The notes beneath the pieces are model-generated. The model did not search any database and was not told the origin of the DNA. It saw nothing but the letters and a program-made list of their open reading frames with translations. This document shows positions 12,801 through 19,571 of a stretch of 64,000 nucleotides of DNA, piece after piece. Where the stretch lies: contig NZ_CP019236.1 in NCBI RefSeq assembly GCF_001955695.1, positions 2,604,001 to 2,668,000 on the forward strand, in the 5' to 3' direction. Each line of letters begins with the position of its first letter. Within the stretch, counting starts at the first letter, position 1. Made by a program: the position numbers and the translations under genes. The stretch comes from Rhodoferax koreense (lineage in GTDB: Bacteria; Pseudomonadota; Gammaproteobacteria; Burkholderiales; Burkholderiaceae_C).

Positions 12801-14914
12801 AGCAACTCACGGCCGAGAGTGGAAGCCGGCCCGGCGTGGCCGAACCCGGGGAGCGCCTGACGTACACCATCACCCTGGCCAATGCTGGCGGCGCACCCTG
12901 GAACAACTACCGGTTCACTGAGAACGTGCCGGCCGGCGCCACCATGACGGGTGTGACCGGCGCCTCCGGCTTAAGTGGCCCGATCACCGGTCCGGGCGCG
13001 GTCAACCTGACAGTGCCGCAGGTGCCCGGCGGTGGCGCCGCGACGGTGACCGTCATGTTCGTCGTCGCGGACAGCCTGCCCAGCGGCATGACCGTGTTAC
13101 CCAACCTGATCAATGGCGGCGACATCGATCCGACCTGCGTGAGCGCCTGTACCGTCTCGGTGCGCGTGGAAGAGCAGCCCCAGGTCAGCATCGTCAAGAC
13201 CGCTGCGGTGCGCGAAGCCAGGATCGGGGATCTGGTGCGCTACACGCTGACGATCACCAACACCGGCACGGTGGACATGGTCAACGGCCGCGTGATCGAC
13301 ACGCCGCCCGCGGGCTTCAGCTACGTGGCCGGCTCCGCGGCCGTGGCGGACGGCGACGGTGCGTTCACGCTGGGCGCGGGCGCGTCGCCACTGCAGTTCG
13401 GCGGCATCGACATCGCCGCCGGCAAACAGGCTGTCATCACCTACCTGTTGAGGGTGGGCGCGGGTGTGCGCCAGGGAAGCTACGCCAACCACGCCAACGC
13501 CGTCAACACGATCGGTCGGGCGATCTCCAACGTGGCAAGTGCCGAAGTGCAGGTCGTGGCGGATCCGATGGTCGATGAGTCCCTGATCTTGGGCACCGTC
13601 TTCAATGACCTGGACGGCGACGGCTGGCAAGATACGGCCAGCCTGAGCGGCGTGCGGGTGCAGGGCGGCTTCGAGCCGGGTGTCTACGTGCCAGGCTCGA
13701 CCCGCATCGACCGCGGCCATGGTGCCCAGCCAGAGCCCGATGCCAGCGCTCCGATGCTGCACGGCATCGACCTGGGTTCGATCTCCGCGCGGCAGTCCGA
13801 AGCCGATCCGGCCGAGAACCACCGCGTGGTCATCCGCCAGCAACTCACGGCGCTCGCGTTCACCGGCGACTTCGTGCTCACCAGCAAGGAGGGCGTGACG
13901 GTGCGCATGGACGCCGCCGGCCGTACCACGGTGGAGAAGACCGGCGATGCGGCCGAGGGACTGAACGGCGCCGCGCCCACGGTCGAACGTCGGGTGTCGC
14001 TGACCGAAAGCGGTTATGTCGTCGAGTACGTGATCACCAACACCGGCATCGAGGAACGCGGCATTCCCGGCGTGCGAATCGCATCCGTCGAGGGCGTGCT
14101 GATCGAGACGGACCAGTATGGGCGTTACAACCTCACGGGCGTGTCCGGCGGCGATTGGAACCGTGGCCGCAACTTCATCCTGAAGGTCGATCCGAACACG
14201 CTACCCGCCGGGGCCGAGTTCACCACGGCGAATCCCTTGGTGCGTCGTATCACGCCCGGGCTGCCGGTGCGGTTCGACTACGGCGTGAGGTTGCCGCAGG
14301 AACAGCTCAAAGGCGTCAAACAGGTCGCGATCGAACTCGGCGAGGTCATCTTCGCGCCTGGCAGTAGCGAAGTGCGCAAGGCTTATCTGCCGGCCATCGA
14401 AAAGATGGCCGCCAGGATCAATGAGTACGAGGGCGGCGAAGTGCTGATCCGTGCCAACGGCGAGAGCCAGGTGCTGGCATTGGGTCGCGCCCAAGCGGTG
14501 CAGGACGCGCTGCAGAGCCTGGTGTCGCCGAAGGCGGCGAAGGCGCTGCGGATCACTGCCCGCACCGAACTCACGGATCCGCAGTCATTGGTAGTGGGCG
14601 TGCAACAGCAGCGCTTAATGCTCGGCTCGGTGTTGTTCGACACCGCCAAATGGGCGATCCGGCCGGAATTCGAGCCCATGCTGCAGGAGGTTGCGCAGAC
14701 CCTCGCGAAACGCGAAGGAGGGGTCGTGACCCTGGTCGGCCATGCGGACGTTCGAGGGACCGATGCCTACAACCTCGATCTCGGCATGTGCCGTGCCAAG
14801 GCGGTGCTCGACGCGATTCTCCCGCACCTACCACCCTCCCTGCGCGCCAAGGTGCGTGTCGAACCGCCACGTGATGCGCCGCCGCCGGCTTCAGGCCGTC
14901 TGGTGTGCCGGTAG
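806..14914 (+). CDS. Giant DUF11/Ig-like repeat surface protein with C-terminal OmpA domain
   Basis: An uninterrupted frame of about 4,700 codons. I prefer the ATG at 806, giving MKMKNLL, because the partner gene also begins MKMK; ATGs at 776 and 800 and a TTG at 728 are alternatives, and none has a strong RBS. A Sec signal peptide follows (hydrophobic LLWLWLALTV, then QAALA). The body is about 34 tandem DUF11-type beta-sandwich domains of about 120 residues. Two kinds alternate: one starting near VTVAKTSNPASG, the other near KALTGESGSQAG. Domain ends carry Cys pairs (CPSAAC, C-x5-C). Four almost identical blocks recur about 734 residues apart. After the repeats come a last DUF11 domain, an SdrD-B-like stretch (VFNDLDGDGWQD, about residue 4265) and an OmpA-like peptidoglycan-binding domain in the last 200 residues (SVLFDTAKWAIRPE, VGHADVRGTDAYN). 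It is probably an envelope-anchored fibre or adhesin working with the barrel encoded 12 bp downstream. Domain assignments are firm; function is inferred. Confidence 0.85.
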   Translation: MKMKNLLHGMNSAGIRLLWLWLALTVQAALAATSVTNTATIAPPVGVTDVIGGCDTAVPPNCTGNNTSTVTAAVWSATLTKSASPASGTVILPGSLVTYTLSVNVTGAVTSSPVVLTDTLGTGLSFGAITANAGGFTANTASNPLSFTLPAGAAIGIHTIQYTAQVAANATGSVGNSVVGAGNCTAAAPCTTSHPLGALTVGKQLTAESGSQTGIAEPGETLTYTITITNSSGTAVSNYALTDTLGAGLTFSSATLGGVRTGQNVNWTNLSIPANGSLQVTVVATVDSPIATASVRNLAKRTGDPDPACGSAACVVTPTATSVTVAKTSNPASGTTVIPGQTITYTLTATVTGASTTSANVITDTLGAGQTFGSVVPGSIFALGGTGNVRTFTMPAGTAAGTYSVSYTAAVNAGAAAGSVTNSVSGVPCTTAGGCTTDHPVGAIGITKALTGESGSQAGTAEAGEQLSYTLTLSNPTATAVSGYALTDTLSAGLSFVSASLGGVNSGQNVNWSNLTIPANGTLQVTVVALVGPIGSINVSNLAKPTGGPDPACPSAACVVTPTTSTVTVAKTANTASGTTVIPGQTLTYTLTATVTGANTTGPTVLTDTMSAGQTYVGVSSAGGFTVGTVSPLVHTFTLPANTPAGTYAVSYTVTVNAGATGALGNSVSGVPCSAGGVCTTTHPVGAIGVAKALAAESGSRAGIAEPGETLTYTITLSNPAAAPVTGYALTDILSAGLSYVSSTSGGVNAGQTTNWSGLTIPSNGTLAIMVVATVNTPITLASVSNLAKQTGDPDPGCPSVACVQTPTASTVTVAKSSFPATGTPAIAGQTITYTIIATVTGGKTTTPTVFTDTLGSGQTFGSVTAAGVFTVGGSGNTRTFTLPSNSMAGTYWVSYTATVNAGAVNGTVNNSVTGAPCTTVGECTTDHPVGSIGVAKALTGESGSQAGIAEPSETLTYTITLTNPTGAPVTNYALTDVLSAGLSYASSTPGGVNSGQTTSWTNLTIPANSSLQVKVLATVNTPITVASIRNLAKPTGDPDPTCPGAACVVTPTASSVTVAKTSSPTSGTPVLAGQAITYTLTATVSGGNTTAPTVFTDTLGGGQTFGTISPTTDFTFGGAGNTRTFTLPAGQPAGTYSVTYTATVNAGASSSVNNAVTGVPCTPAANCTTTHPVGAIGITKALTGESGSQAGTAEAGEQLSYTLTLSNPTATAVSGYALTDTLSAGLSFVSASLGGVNSGQNVNWSNLTIPANGTLQVTVVALVGPIGSINVSNLAKPTGGPDPACPSAACVVTPTTSTVTVAKTANTASGTTVIPGQTLTYTLTATVTGANTTGPTVLTDTMSAGQTYVGVSSAGGFTVGTVSPLVHTFTLPANTPAGTYAVSYTVTVNAGATGALGNSVSGVPCSAGGVCTTTHPVGAIGVAKALAAESGSRAGIAEPGETLTYTITLSNPAAAPVTGYALTDILSAGLSYVSSTSGGVNAGQTTSWSGLTIPSNGTLAITVVATVNTPITLASVSNLAKQTGDPDPGCPSVACVQTPTASTVTVAKASNPATGATVIAGQTITYTLTATVTGGKTTAPTVFTDTLGSGQTFGSVTAAGAFTVGGSGNTRTFTLPSDTVAGTYAVSYTATVNAGAVNGTVNNSVTGAPCTTVGGCTTDHPVGSIGVAKALTGESGSQAGIAEPGETLTYTITLTNTTGAPVTNYALTDVRSPGLTYVSSSPTGANAGQTTSWTGLTIPANGTLQLTIVFTVNSPITTANVSNLAKPTGGPDPACPGAACPVVPTVSTVTVAKTSSPPNGSTVIPGQSLSYTLTVTVIGGDTTSPTVLTDTMGSGQTFGSVGANAGFGFATISALVHTFTLPQGTPAGTYSVTYTTTVNAGATTGSVDNAVTGANCATIGSCATDHPVGAITVTKALTGESGSQAGTAEAGEQLSYTLTLSNPTATAVSGYALTDTLSAGLSFVSASLGGVNSGQNVNWSNLTIPANGTLQVTVVALVGPIGSINVSNLAKPTGGPDPACPSAACVVTPTTSTVTVAKTANTASGTTVIPGQTLTYTLTATVTGANTTGPTVLTDTMSAGQTYVGVSSAGGFTVGTVSPLVHTFTLPANTPAGTYAVSYTVTVNAGATGALGNSVSGVPCSAGGVCTTTHPVGAIGVAKALAAESGSRAGIAEPGETLTYTITLSNPAAAPVTGYALTDILSAGLSYVSSTSGGVNAGQTTNWSGLTIPSNGTLAIMVVATVNTPITLASVSNLAKQTGDPDPGCPSVACVQTPTASTVTVAKSSFPATGTPAIAGQTITYTIIATVTGGKTTTPTVFTDTLGSGQTFGSVTAAGVFTVGGSGNTRTFTLPSNSMAGTYWVSYTATVNAGAVNGTVNNSVTGAPCTTVGECTTDHPVGSIGVAKALTAESITTNGIAEPGELLTYTITLTNPTGAAVTGYALTDRLSTGLTYSSSTPVGANSGQTTDWTGLTIPANGSIQLTLVATVNTPLTTVNVSNLAKPAGGIDPACPGAGCVVTPTSSVVTVAKTSNPATGAILVAGQTVSYTLTVTVSGANTGAATVLTDTLGGGQTFGSVTSVGAFTVGTVSPLVHTFTLPAGQPAGTYSVTYTATVNAGASGSVNNAVTGVPCTPAANCTTTHPVGAIGITKALTGESGSQAGTAEAGEQLSYTLTLSNPTATAVSGYALTDTLSAGLSFVSASLGGVNSGQNVNWSNLTIPANGTLQVTVVALVGPIGSINVSNLAKPTGGPDPACPSAACVVTPTTSTVTVAKTANTASGTTVIPGQTLTYTLTATVTGANTTGPTVLTDTMSAGQTYVGVSSAGGFTVGTVSPLVHTFTLPANTPAGTYAVSYTVTVNAGATGALGNSVSGVPCSAGGVCTTTHPVGAIGVAKALAAESGSRAGIAEPGETLTYTITLSNPAAAPVTGYALTDILSAGLSYVSSTSGGVNAGQTTSWSGLTIPSNGTLAITVVATVNTPITLASVSNLAKQTGDPDPGCPSVACAQTPTASTVTMSKTSNPVNGVTVIAGQTLTYTLSVRVSGGDTTTATVLTDTLGSGQTFGSLTPGSQFAMSGAGNTRTFTLPAGVAAGTYSVSYTALVNAGAVTGTVNNAVTSSNATCETAGACATNHPIGAIGLNKALTGESIALNNIAQPGEQLTYTITLTNPTGIAVTGYALTDTLSAGLTYVSSSLGGVNSGQSVNWTNLSIPANGLLQVTVVALVNPIATASVSNLAKPSGAPDPSCPSAACVVTPTMTTVTVAKSSNPAPGTVVIPGQTITYTLTATVIGADTATPTVLTDTLGSGQTFGSMTPTANFSSGGSGNVRTFTLLAGRAAGTYSVTYTATVNAGATTGLVNNAVSGVPCSAVGACQTDHPVGAVSVNKVLTGESINSNGVAEAGELLTYTITLVNPSTATVTGYALTDRLGTGLTYVSSTLGGVNAGQTTTWASLTVPANGTLQVIVVARVNVPIATAAVSNLAKPTGGVDPACPSSGCVVIPTASTVSVAKVANPPNGTPVIAGQTITYTLTATVSGSATGSPVVLTDTLGSGQSFGSVIPGSPFAAAGAGNVRTFTLPTNTVAGSYTVSYTATVNAGAVAGTVSNVVTGATCTSGGVCATDHPVGAISLAKALTAESGSQAGIAEPGETLTYTITLTNPTPAPVTAYALTDALGAGLSYVSSTLGGVNAGQTTNWAGLTIPASGSLQVNLLARVNAPITTESVRNIAKSTGSADPACPSAGCVTVPTSSTVTLTKLSNPASGATVMAGQTITYTLTATVVGSPTPAATVLTDTMGSGQTFGAVTSAGVYSAAGTGNARSFTLPAGTVAGTYSLTYTATVNAAATTGTVNNVVTGAACAAPGACATDHPVGAVTLTKALTAESLVADGIAQPGEQLSYTITLANPSTVAVTGYALTDVLSPGLTYVSSTPGGANAGQTTNWPALTIPANGTLQVSVVAKVDTTLAVASIHNVAKPTGAEDPACPSAACVVNPTAADVKPSKQLTAESGSRPGVAEPGERLTYTITLANAGGAPWNNYRFTENVPAGATMTGVTGASGLSGPITGPGAVNLTVPQVPGGGAATVTVMFVVADSLPSGMTVLPNLINGGDIDPTCVSACTVSVRVEEQPQVSIVKTAAVREARIGDLVRYTLTITNTGTVDMVNGRVIDTPPAGFSYVAGSAAVADGDGAFTLGAGASPLQFGGIDIAAGKQAVITYLLRVGAGVRQGSYANHANAVNTIGRAISNVASAEVQVVADPMVDESLILGTVFNDLDGDGWQDTASLSGVRVQGGFEPGVYVPGSTRIDRGHGAQPEPDASAPMLHGIDLGSISARQSEADPAENHRVVIRQQLTALAFTGDFVLTSKEGVTVRMDAAGRTTVEKTGDAAEGLNGAAPTVERRVSLTESGYVVEYVITNTGIEERGIPGVRIASVEGVLIETDQYGRYNLTGVSGGDWNRGRNFILKVDPNTLPAGAEFTTANPLVRRITPGLPVRFDYGVRLPQEQLKGVKQVAIELGEVIFAPGSSEVRKAYLPAIEKMAARINEYEGGEVLIRANGESQVLALGRAQAVQDALQSLVSPKAAKALRITARTELTDPQSLVVGVQQQRLMLGSVLFDTAKWAIRPEFEPMLQEVAQTLAKREGGVVTLVGHADVRGTDAYNLDLGMCRAKAVLDAILPHLPPSLRAKVRVEPPRDAPPPASGRLVCR
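2145..3618 (+). repeat. Higher-order repeat copy 1 in the giant gene (matches copy 3)
   Basis: A 1,474-bp in-frame block encoding about four DUF11 domains. It appears identical by eye to 6549-8022 (offset 4,404 bp). It diverges on the 5' side at the ACCAAGG junction and on the 3' side after GCCAAGGC. Its first 1.1 kb is also shared, with scattered differences, by copies 2 and 4. Confidence 0.85.
4178..5436 (+). repeat. Higher-order repeat copy 2 in the giant gene (matches copy 4)
   Basis: This 1,259-bp block aligns to 8585-9843 at a constant offset of 4,407 bp with only a few base differences. The match begins upstream of the block shared by all four copies and ends at the CGCCAGCAC junction. 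The period between successive copies is about 2.2 kb. Confidence 0.8.
6549..8022 (+). repeat. Higher-order repeat copy 3 in the giant gene (matches copy 1)
   Basis: Second occurrence of the 1,474-bp block of 2145-3618. The translated segments (for example SSFPATGTPAIAG and SNSMAGTYWVSY) are the same in both and absent from copies 2 and 4. This indicates a duplication or gene conversion more recent than the divergence of the other modules. Confidence 0.85.
8585..9843 (+). repeat. Higher-order repeat copy 4 in the giant gene (matches copy 2)
   Basis: Same block as 4178-5436 with small differences (for example CCAGCC for CCGGCC near its start and GCCAGCGG for GCCAGCAG). Downstream of this copy the DUF11 modules are more diverged and have no near-identical partner. 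Confidence 0.8.
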
Positions 14915-14926
14915 CGGGAGTCCAGC

Positions 14927-17900
14927 ATGAAAATGAAAATCCTCGACTACGCGCTGCTCACCCTGTTCTCGAGCGCCTCACCACTGGCCTGGGCTCAGCA
15001 GACCACTACCCCCGCAGTGCCCGCCGTGCCCGTGGCCGATGCCGCAGCCGGGGCACCCGAATGCAGCGCCACCGACTGCCGCAGCGGCGAAGACCTGTTG
15101 TTCCAGCTGCAGACCCACGGCGAGCGGGACCCGGCGACGCATGGCACGAGCGAACGTTCGGGTTCGAAGGCCCTCGAGCCCGACCGACGGGTGAGCATCG
15201 AGGCCGGCGCGGCCCCTCCCGCCCAGCAACCGGGCGTCGCGACGGCCACGGGCAAGTTCTCGCTCCAGTTGCCCAATGGCGGCATCGTCTGGGCCACCGA
15301 GGATCCGACCCTGGGCGTGGCAGAACTCAGCGTGTCCGGCCCCTCGCAGGTGGCTTTCGAGAACGGGCGCATCATCGCGCCAGTGCAGTTCTTCCTGCGC
15401 AGCAACTATCCTGGGTTTATCCAGCGCATCGAACTCGGCATCTACCGCGCCACTGACACGGATCTCACCGAGCCGCTGGCCAGCATGCCGATGCCGGTGG
15501 CGGGCGTGAGCCGTGCCGACTGGAACGGTGTGATGGCCCCGCGTTTTCCGCTACGCGCGGGGGATGACCTGATCTATATCGTGCGTGCCTACGGCGCCGA
15601 TGGGGCCTTCGACGAGACCATGCCGCGCACGCTGTCGCTGGTGCGCCGCGAGGAGGCCGAACGCGGCGCCAGCCTGACGCGCGACCAGGTCGAGAAGACA
15701 CTCGGCACCGCAATGACGACCCAACAGGCCGAGACCCAGAGCCTGCTGAGCAACGTCTTCAGCGGCAACGGACTGCGCCGGCAGAACATCCCGATCTACG
15801 GTTCGCGCATCCGCATCCAGGGACGCAATCTGCCGCTGGACCACAACCTGCAGATCAACGGGCAGGACTACCCGGTGGATCTGGACCGCAAGTTCGTCGC
15901 CGAATTCCTCGAGCCGGTCGGGTCGCACAGCTACGACCTGGTACTGAAGGACGGCAACAGCCAGACCGTGCTCACGCACACCATGCGTGTCGAGGTCAGC
16001 GGCAACTACTTCTTCGGCGTGGCCATGGCCGACCTGACGGTGTTCCAGAACAAGGCCACCGGGCCGGGCATGGGACTGGCGCTCAATGGCCGTACCGACA
16101 GCCTGCTCGTCGACGGCCGGCTCGCCTTCTACGGCAAGACCAAGATCGACGGCAAATACCTGGTGACGGCCCAGGCCGATACCCAGGAACGCGACATCCG
16201 CGACCTGTTCAGCGGCTTCACCCATGCCGATCCCACCGACGTGTTCCGCCGCCTCGATCCCAACCAGTACTACCCGGTCTATGGCGACGATTCGACGACC
16301 TACCGCGATGTCGATACCCAGGGCCGTTTCTACCTGCGTGTGGATTGGGACAAGAACCAGGCACTATGGGGCAACTTCGCCACCGGCTTCACCGGCACGC
16401 AGTACGCGCAATACGTGCGCTCGCTGTATGGTGCCGCGGTCAATTGGCGTGCCCGCGAGACCAATCCCTGGGGCGAGACCAAGGCTTTCGTGCGGGCCTT
16501 CGCATCGGAGGCGCGAACCGCGCCCGGCCATAGCGAGTTCATCGGCACCGGCGGCAGCCTCTACTACCTGCGCCACACCGATGTCCTGCCGGGCTCGGAC
16601 ATCGTCACGCTCGAGGTCCGCAACCCGACGACGGGCAACGTCGAAAGCCGGAGCACGCTGGTGCGCGGCACCGACTACACCATCAACGAGACGCAGGGCC
16701 GTATCCTGCTGACCAAGGCGTTGGCGCAGGTGGCGGGCGACAGCAACGCCATCACGCGCGACACGCCGCTGGCCGGCAACGAACAACGCCTGCTGGTCGA
16801 TTACGAATGGATACCGAGCGGCTTCGATGCGGGCAACCTCACGGCAGGCGCGCGCGGCAAGCAATGGGTCACCGACCACGTGGCGATCGGGGGCACCGTC
16901 GTCAACGAGAAACAGTCCGGCGACAACTACACCCTCAGAGGCGTCGACCTCACGCTGCAGGCCGGACGCGGCACTTTCCTGAAGCTCGAACACACCGAAA
17001 CCGAGTCCACGGGCGCGCCAGTCTTCTTCTCGAGCAACGGCGGCCTGAGCTTCACGCAGACCAATGCCACTACCGGGCACCGCGCCGGTAGCGCCGACGC
17101 GCTCGACGCGCAGGCCAATCTGAAGGAAATGGGCTGGACCGATCGCAACTGGACGCTCAGCGGCTGGCGCCGGCGGGTCGATGCCGGCTATTCCGTGGCC
17201 CGCAACGACACCGGCCAGGACCTGCGCGAAACCGGCCTGACCGTGCGCGGCGAGGTGTCCGACACGCTGTCGATCTATGCCCTGGCCAGCCGGGTCGAAC
17301 GCGGCGCGGAGTCGCTCGATCAGGCCCAGTTCACCGCGCAATGGCGTCCGACCGATGACGACACGGTGAGCGCCGAAATCCGCCGGATCACGCAAAACCT
17401 CGCCACGGGCGATGTGAACGGCACGCTGGGTGCTGCCAAATACACGCGCCGCGTGTCACCCAACCTCGACGTCTACGGCATCGCGCAGAAAACGCTGGAC
17501 AACGACGATGGGCGCTATCCCGACAACGATGCCTATACCGTCGGCGCGAAGTACCGCTTCGCCAACCTGTCCAGCGTCGGTGCCGAAACCACGCATGGCG
17601 ACCGCGGCAATTCGACGCAGGTCAACGCCGAATACAGGCTCTCGGCGGACCACACCGTTTACGGCACCTTCACCGCCAGCAGCGACGGCACCGAATACGA
17701 CTCGGTGTTCAACCCGCGGCAGCAGGGGGGCTGGACCTTGGGTCAACGCTGGCGGCTCACCGACAAGACCAACCTCTTCAACGAAAGCCAATACCTGAAG
17801 GATCCGAACACCGGCAAGGGGCTCGCCAACACCTTCGGCATGGATTTCTATCCCGCCGTGGGCTGGAACTTCGGCTTCACGTTGCAGCAGGGCGAACTCA

Positions 17901-18646
17901 CCAGCAGTCAGGGCGACGTGCACCGCCGCGCCGTCAGCGTGACCGGTGGGCACACCACGCCGCAGACGACCTGGTCGAGCAAAGCCGAGTGGCGGCGCGA
18001 CACTGGGGCTGAGCAACGCACCCAATGGGTGCTGGCCAACCGGATCGACCACAAGGTCAACGAAAGTTGGCGGGTGTCGGGCAAGCTCAACCATTCCGAC
18101 ACCGACGACAAGCTGAACGCCGCAGCGGGGGCCAGGTACACCGAAGCCGTGGCCGGCTTCGCCTGGCGGCCGTTGGACGCGACGCGTTATGCCCTGTTGG
18201 GGCGCTACACCCATCTCTATGACCTGGCCAGCCTGGGTCAGGTGAATCAGGTGGGTTCCGAATACGACCAGAAGTCCGACATCGTCTCGATCGAGGGCAT
18301 CTACAAGTACGACCGCCAGTGGGAGTTTGCCGCCAAGCTGGCCCGGCGCGAGGGTTCGGCCCGTTTCGGCCGTGGCACCGGGCAGTGGTTCGATTCGGCC
18401 ACCACCTATGCCGGCTTCCAGACCCGCTACGAATTACCGGACAAGTGGCACGGCCTGGTCGAGTTCCGCACCTTGGCCGTGAAGCAGGGAGGCGCGCGCC
18501 ATGGTTGGCTGGCCGGCATCGACCGAGACATCACGAAGAATCTGCGCGTGGGCATCGGCTACAACTTCACCAGCTTCAGTGACGATCTCACCAAGCTCGG
18601 CTACACCTACAAGGGGTTCTTCCTGAACATCGTCGGCTACTACTGA
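14927..18646 (+). CDS. Large predicted outer-membrane beta-barrel protein, partner of the giant repeat protein
   Basis: 1,239 residues. The start ATG has a GGGAG Shine-Dalgarno 6 nt away, and the gene begins 12 bp after the giant gene, so the two are almost certainly co-transcribed. A Sec signal peptide ends near PLAWA-QQ. Residues about 30-350 form a soluble, probably periplasmic, region with beta-sandwich-like segments (for example IYGSRIRIQGRNLPLD). From about residue 355 (NYFFGVAMADLTVF) to the end the sequence has alternating aromatic/polar beta-strands with short turns, as in outer-membrane barrels, and it ends in an aromatic residue (NIVGYY), the usual OMP assembly signal. No TonB box or plug domain is recognised. 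I infer that it is a barrel serving or exporting the giant protein; it could instead be an independent porin-like protein. Topology is well supported, role is not. Confidence 0.75.
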   Translation: MKMKILDYALLTLFSSASPLAWAQQTTTPAVPAVPVADAAAGAPECSATDCRSGEDLLFQLQTHGERDPATHGTSERSGSKALEPDRRVSIEAGAAPPAQQPGVATATGKFSLQLPNGGIVWATEDPTLGVAELSVSGPSQVAFENGRIIAPVQFFLRSNYPGFIQRIELGIYRATDTDLTEPLASMPMPVAGVSRADWNGVMAPRFPLRAGDDLIYIVRAYGADGAFDETMPRTLSLVRREEAERGASLTRDQVEKTLGTAMTTQQAETQSLLSNVFSGNGLRRQNIPIYGSRIRIQGRNLPLDHNLQINGQDYPVDLDRKFVAEFLEPVGSHSYDLVLKDGNSQTVLTHTMRVEVSGNYFFGVAMADLTVFQNKATGPGMGLALNGRTDSLLVDGRLAFYGKTKIDGKYLVTAQADTQERDIRDLFSGFTHADPTDVFRRLDPNQYYPVYGDDSTTYRDVDTQGRFYLRVDWDKNQALWGNFATGFTGTQYAQYVRSLYGAAVNWRARETNPWGETKAFVRAFASEARTAPGHSEFIGTGGSLYYLRHTDVLPGSDIVTLEVRNPTTGNVESRSTLVRGTDYTINETQGRILLTKALAQVAGDSNAITRDTPLAGNEQRLLVDYEWIPSGFDAGNLTAGARGKQWVTDHVAIGGTVVNEKQSGDNYTLRGVDLTLQAGRGTFLKLEHTETESTGAPVFFSSNGGLSFTQTNATTGHRAGSADALDAQANLKEMGWTDRNWTLSGWRRRVDAGYSVARNDTGQDLRETGLTVRGEVSDTLSIYALASRVERGAESLDQAQFTAQWRPTDDDTVSAEIRRITQNLATGDVNGTLGAAKYTRRVSPNLDVYGIAQKTLDNDDGRYPDNDAYTVGAKYRFANLSSVGAETTHGDRGNSTQVNAEYRLSADHTVYGTFTASSDGTEYDSVFNPRQQGGWTLGQRWRLTDKTNLFNESQYLKDPNTGKGLANTFGMDFYPAVGWNFGFTLQQGELTSSQGDVHRRAVSVTGGHTTPQTTWSSKAEWRRDTGAEQRTQWVLANRIDHKVNESWRVSGKLNHSDTDDKLNAAAGARYTEAVAGFAWRPLDATRYALLGRYTHLYDLASLGQVNQVGSEYDQKSDIVSIEGIYKYDRQWEFAAKLARREGSARFGRGTGQWFDSATTYAGFQTRYELPDKWHGLVEFRTLAVKQGGARHGWLAGIDRDITKNLRVGIGYNFTSFSDDLTKLGYTYKGFFLNIVGYY

Positions 18647-18704
18647 GCCGAGCGACGCGGGGAAGGGCGGTTCGCGCGCTGAGCGCCGCCCCGGGGAGAT
18701 CGAT

Positions 18705-19061
18705 TCAGACCGGATCGATGCAGCGCTGAAAACGCGACACCCGGAATGTCATGGCCGCATCGCGGCGGGACAGCACCCAGCGGAAATACGCGTCGATCCA
18801 CCGGGCGACCGCCGTCGCCTCGGTTCCGGCGATGACCACCGTGACGTATTTATGGGCCTCCCAGCACTCGAGCTGGCCACCGAGCGTGGCAACAAGCGCG
18901 CTCGGGTCCAGGTGTGAAGGGTAGGCGGCGTTGATGCGGTCGTCTCCATATTGAATCCATTTGCCTGTCTCCTGCGCGAGCTGGAAAGTCGCACACAGGG
19001 TCGGGTCTGACATCGCGTGGCGTATTCGCTGGGAGATGTCTGCAATTTCTTCTGAGTTCAT
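18705..19061 (-). CDS. Small hypothetical protein, 118 aa
   Basis: I do not recognise the family. The start ATG at 19061 (MNSEEIADISQ) has an AGGAG sequence 6 nt upstream, and a reasonable sigma70 promoter lies at 19133-19105, which argues that this is a real gene; the longer frame from 19091 lacks such support. The protein is soluble, with no signal peptide or membrane segment, and mixed alpha/beta composition (WEAHKYVTVVIAGTEATAV, then ARWIDAYFRW). It converges on the barrel gene and shows no obvious functional link to it or to the egt genes. Confidence 0.6.
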   Translation of the reverse strand: MNSEEIADISQRIRHAMSDPTLCATFQLAQETGKWIQYGDDRINAAYPSHLDPSALVATLGGQLECWEAHKYVTVVIAGTEATAVARWIDAYFRWVLSRRDAAMTFRVSRFQRCIDPV

Positions 19062-19571
19062 GCGTGCTCCTGATCCGGCTGAGGGCGGCATTGCTCCAGC
19101 GGCCAGTATGTATCGATAATCCTAAAATTGCAACGATAGGTGTCCTCGTCGGCCCATGCCCGAACAGGGTATCGAGCCCGGGCAATCGGTCGAGCAAAAT
19201 CATAGCGGGCATGGAACTGTTTTTGTAGGTTTTGTCCTACAGAGGCTCGGTCGTTTGGCCCGCACGCCGAACTGCGCCTTGGCGATGCTCGCCGGACTGG
19301 TCCAGCACTAACCTCGGTCCTCTGCCCGAAAAACGAGCGAATGGCAACTTGGGACGCGGATCATTTTTGGCGAAGACGTCTGTCCATGTCAGGGGGCGGC
19401 AGCGACTTCACGTCCCAGGGTTTGTCCCGACCTCGGGCGAGATCGGCCGATGTGGTTCATGATGGCGGCTTTTCGCGTGGCTCCGAGCCATGCCGCCACT
19501 GCGGCCCGTCGTGAGCCGCATTCGCGCCGATTCGAACATTCAACGCAACAAGGTCGTCAGGAGACTTTTGC
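19062..19571. other. Intergenic region upstream of egtB
   Basis: 510 bp without a convincing gene. It holds the promoter of the divergent hypothetical gene (19105-19133) and a hairpin-forming inverted repeat TGTAGG-TTTTG-TCCTACA-like at 19224-19241. The 76-codon + strand frame at 19232-19462 has no RBS and an atypical composition. No -10/-35 pair for egtB stands out. Confidence 0.5.
19105..19133 (-). promoter_or_regulatory. Candidate sigma70 promoter of the 118-aa hypothetical gene
   Basis: On the minus strand, TTGCAA (19133-19128) and CATACT (19110-19105) are separated by exactly 17 bp. Each matches four of six consensus positions. The predicted start site would give a 5' leader of about 37 nt. 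Confidence 0.45.

Noticed and set aside
806..14914. RTX/LapA-type adhesin secreted by type I secretion
   Set aside because: No GGxGxDxxx calcium repeats, no LapA-type retention module and no type I secretion genes nearby; instead there is a Sec signal peptide and an OmpA domain.
14927..18646. TonB-dependent receptor
   Set aside because: I see no TonB box or plug domain signature in the N-terminal 350 residues; only the barrel character is supported.
19232..19462. 76-codon ORF upstream of egtB
   Set aside because: No ribosome-binding site, high Arg/Trp/Gly content typical of GC-rich noise, and no similarity that I recognise.
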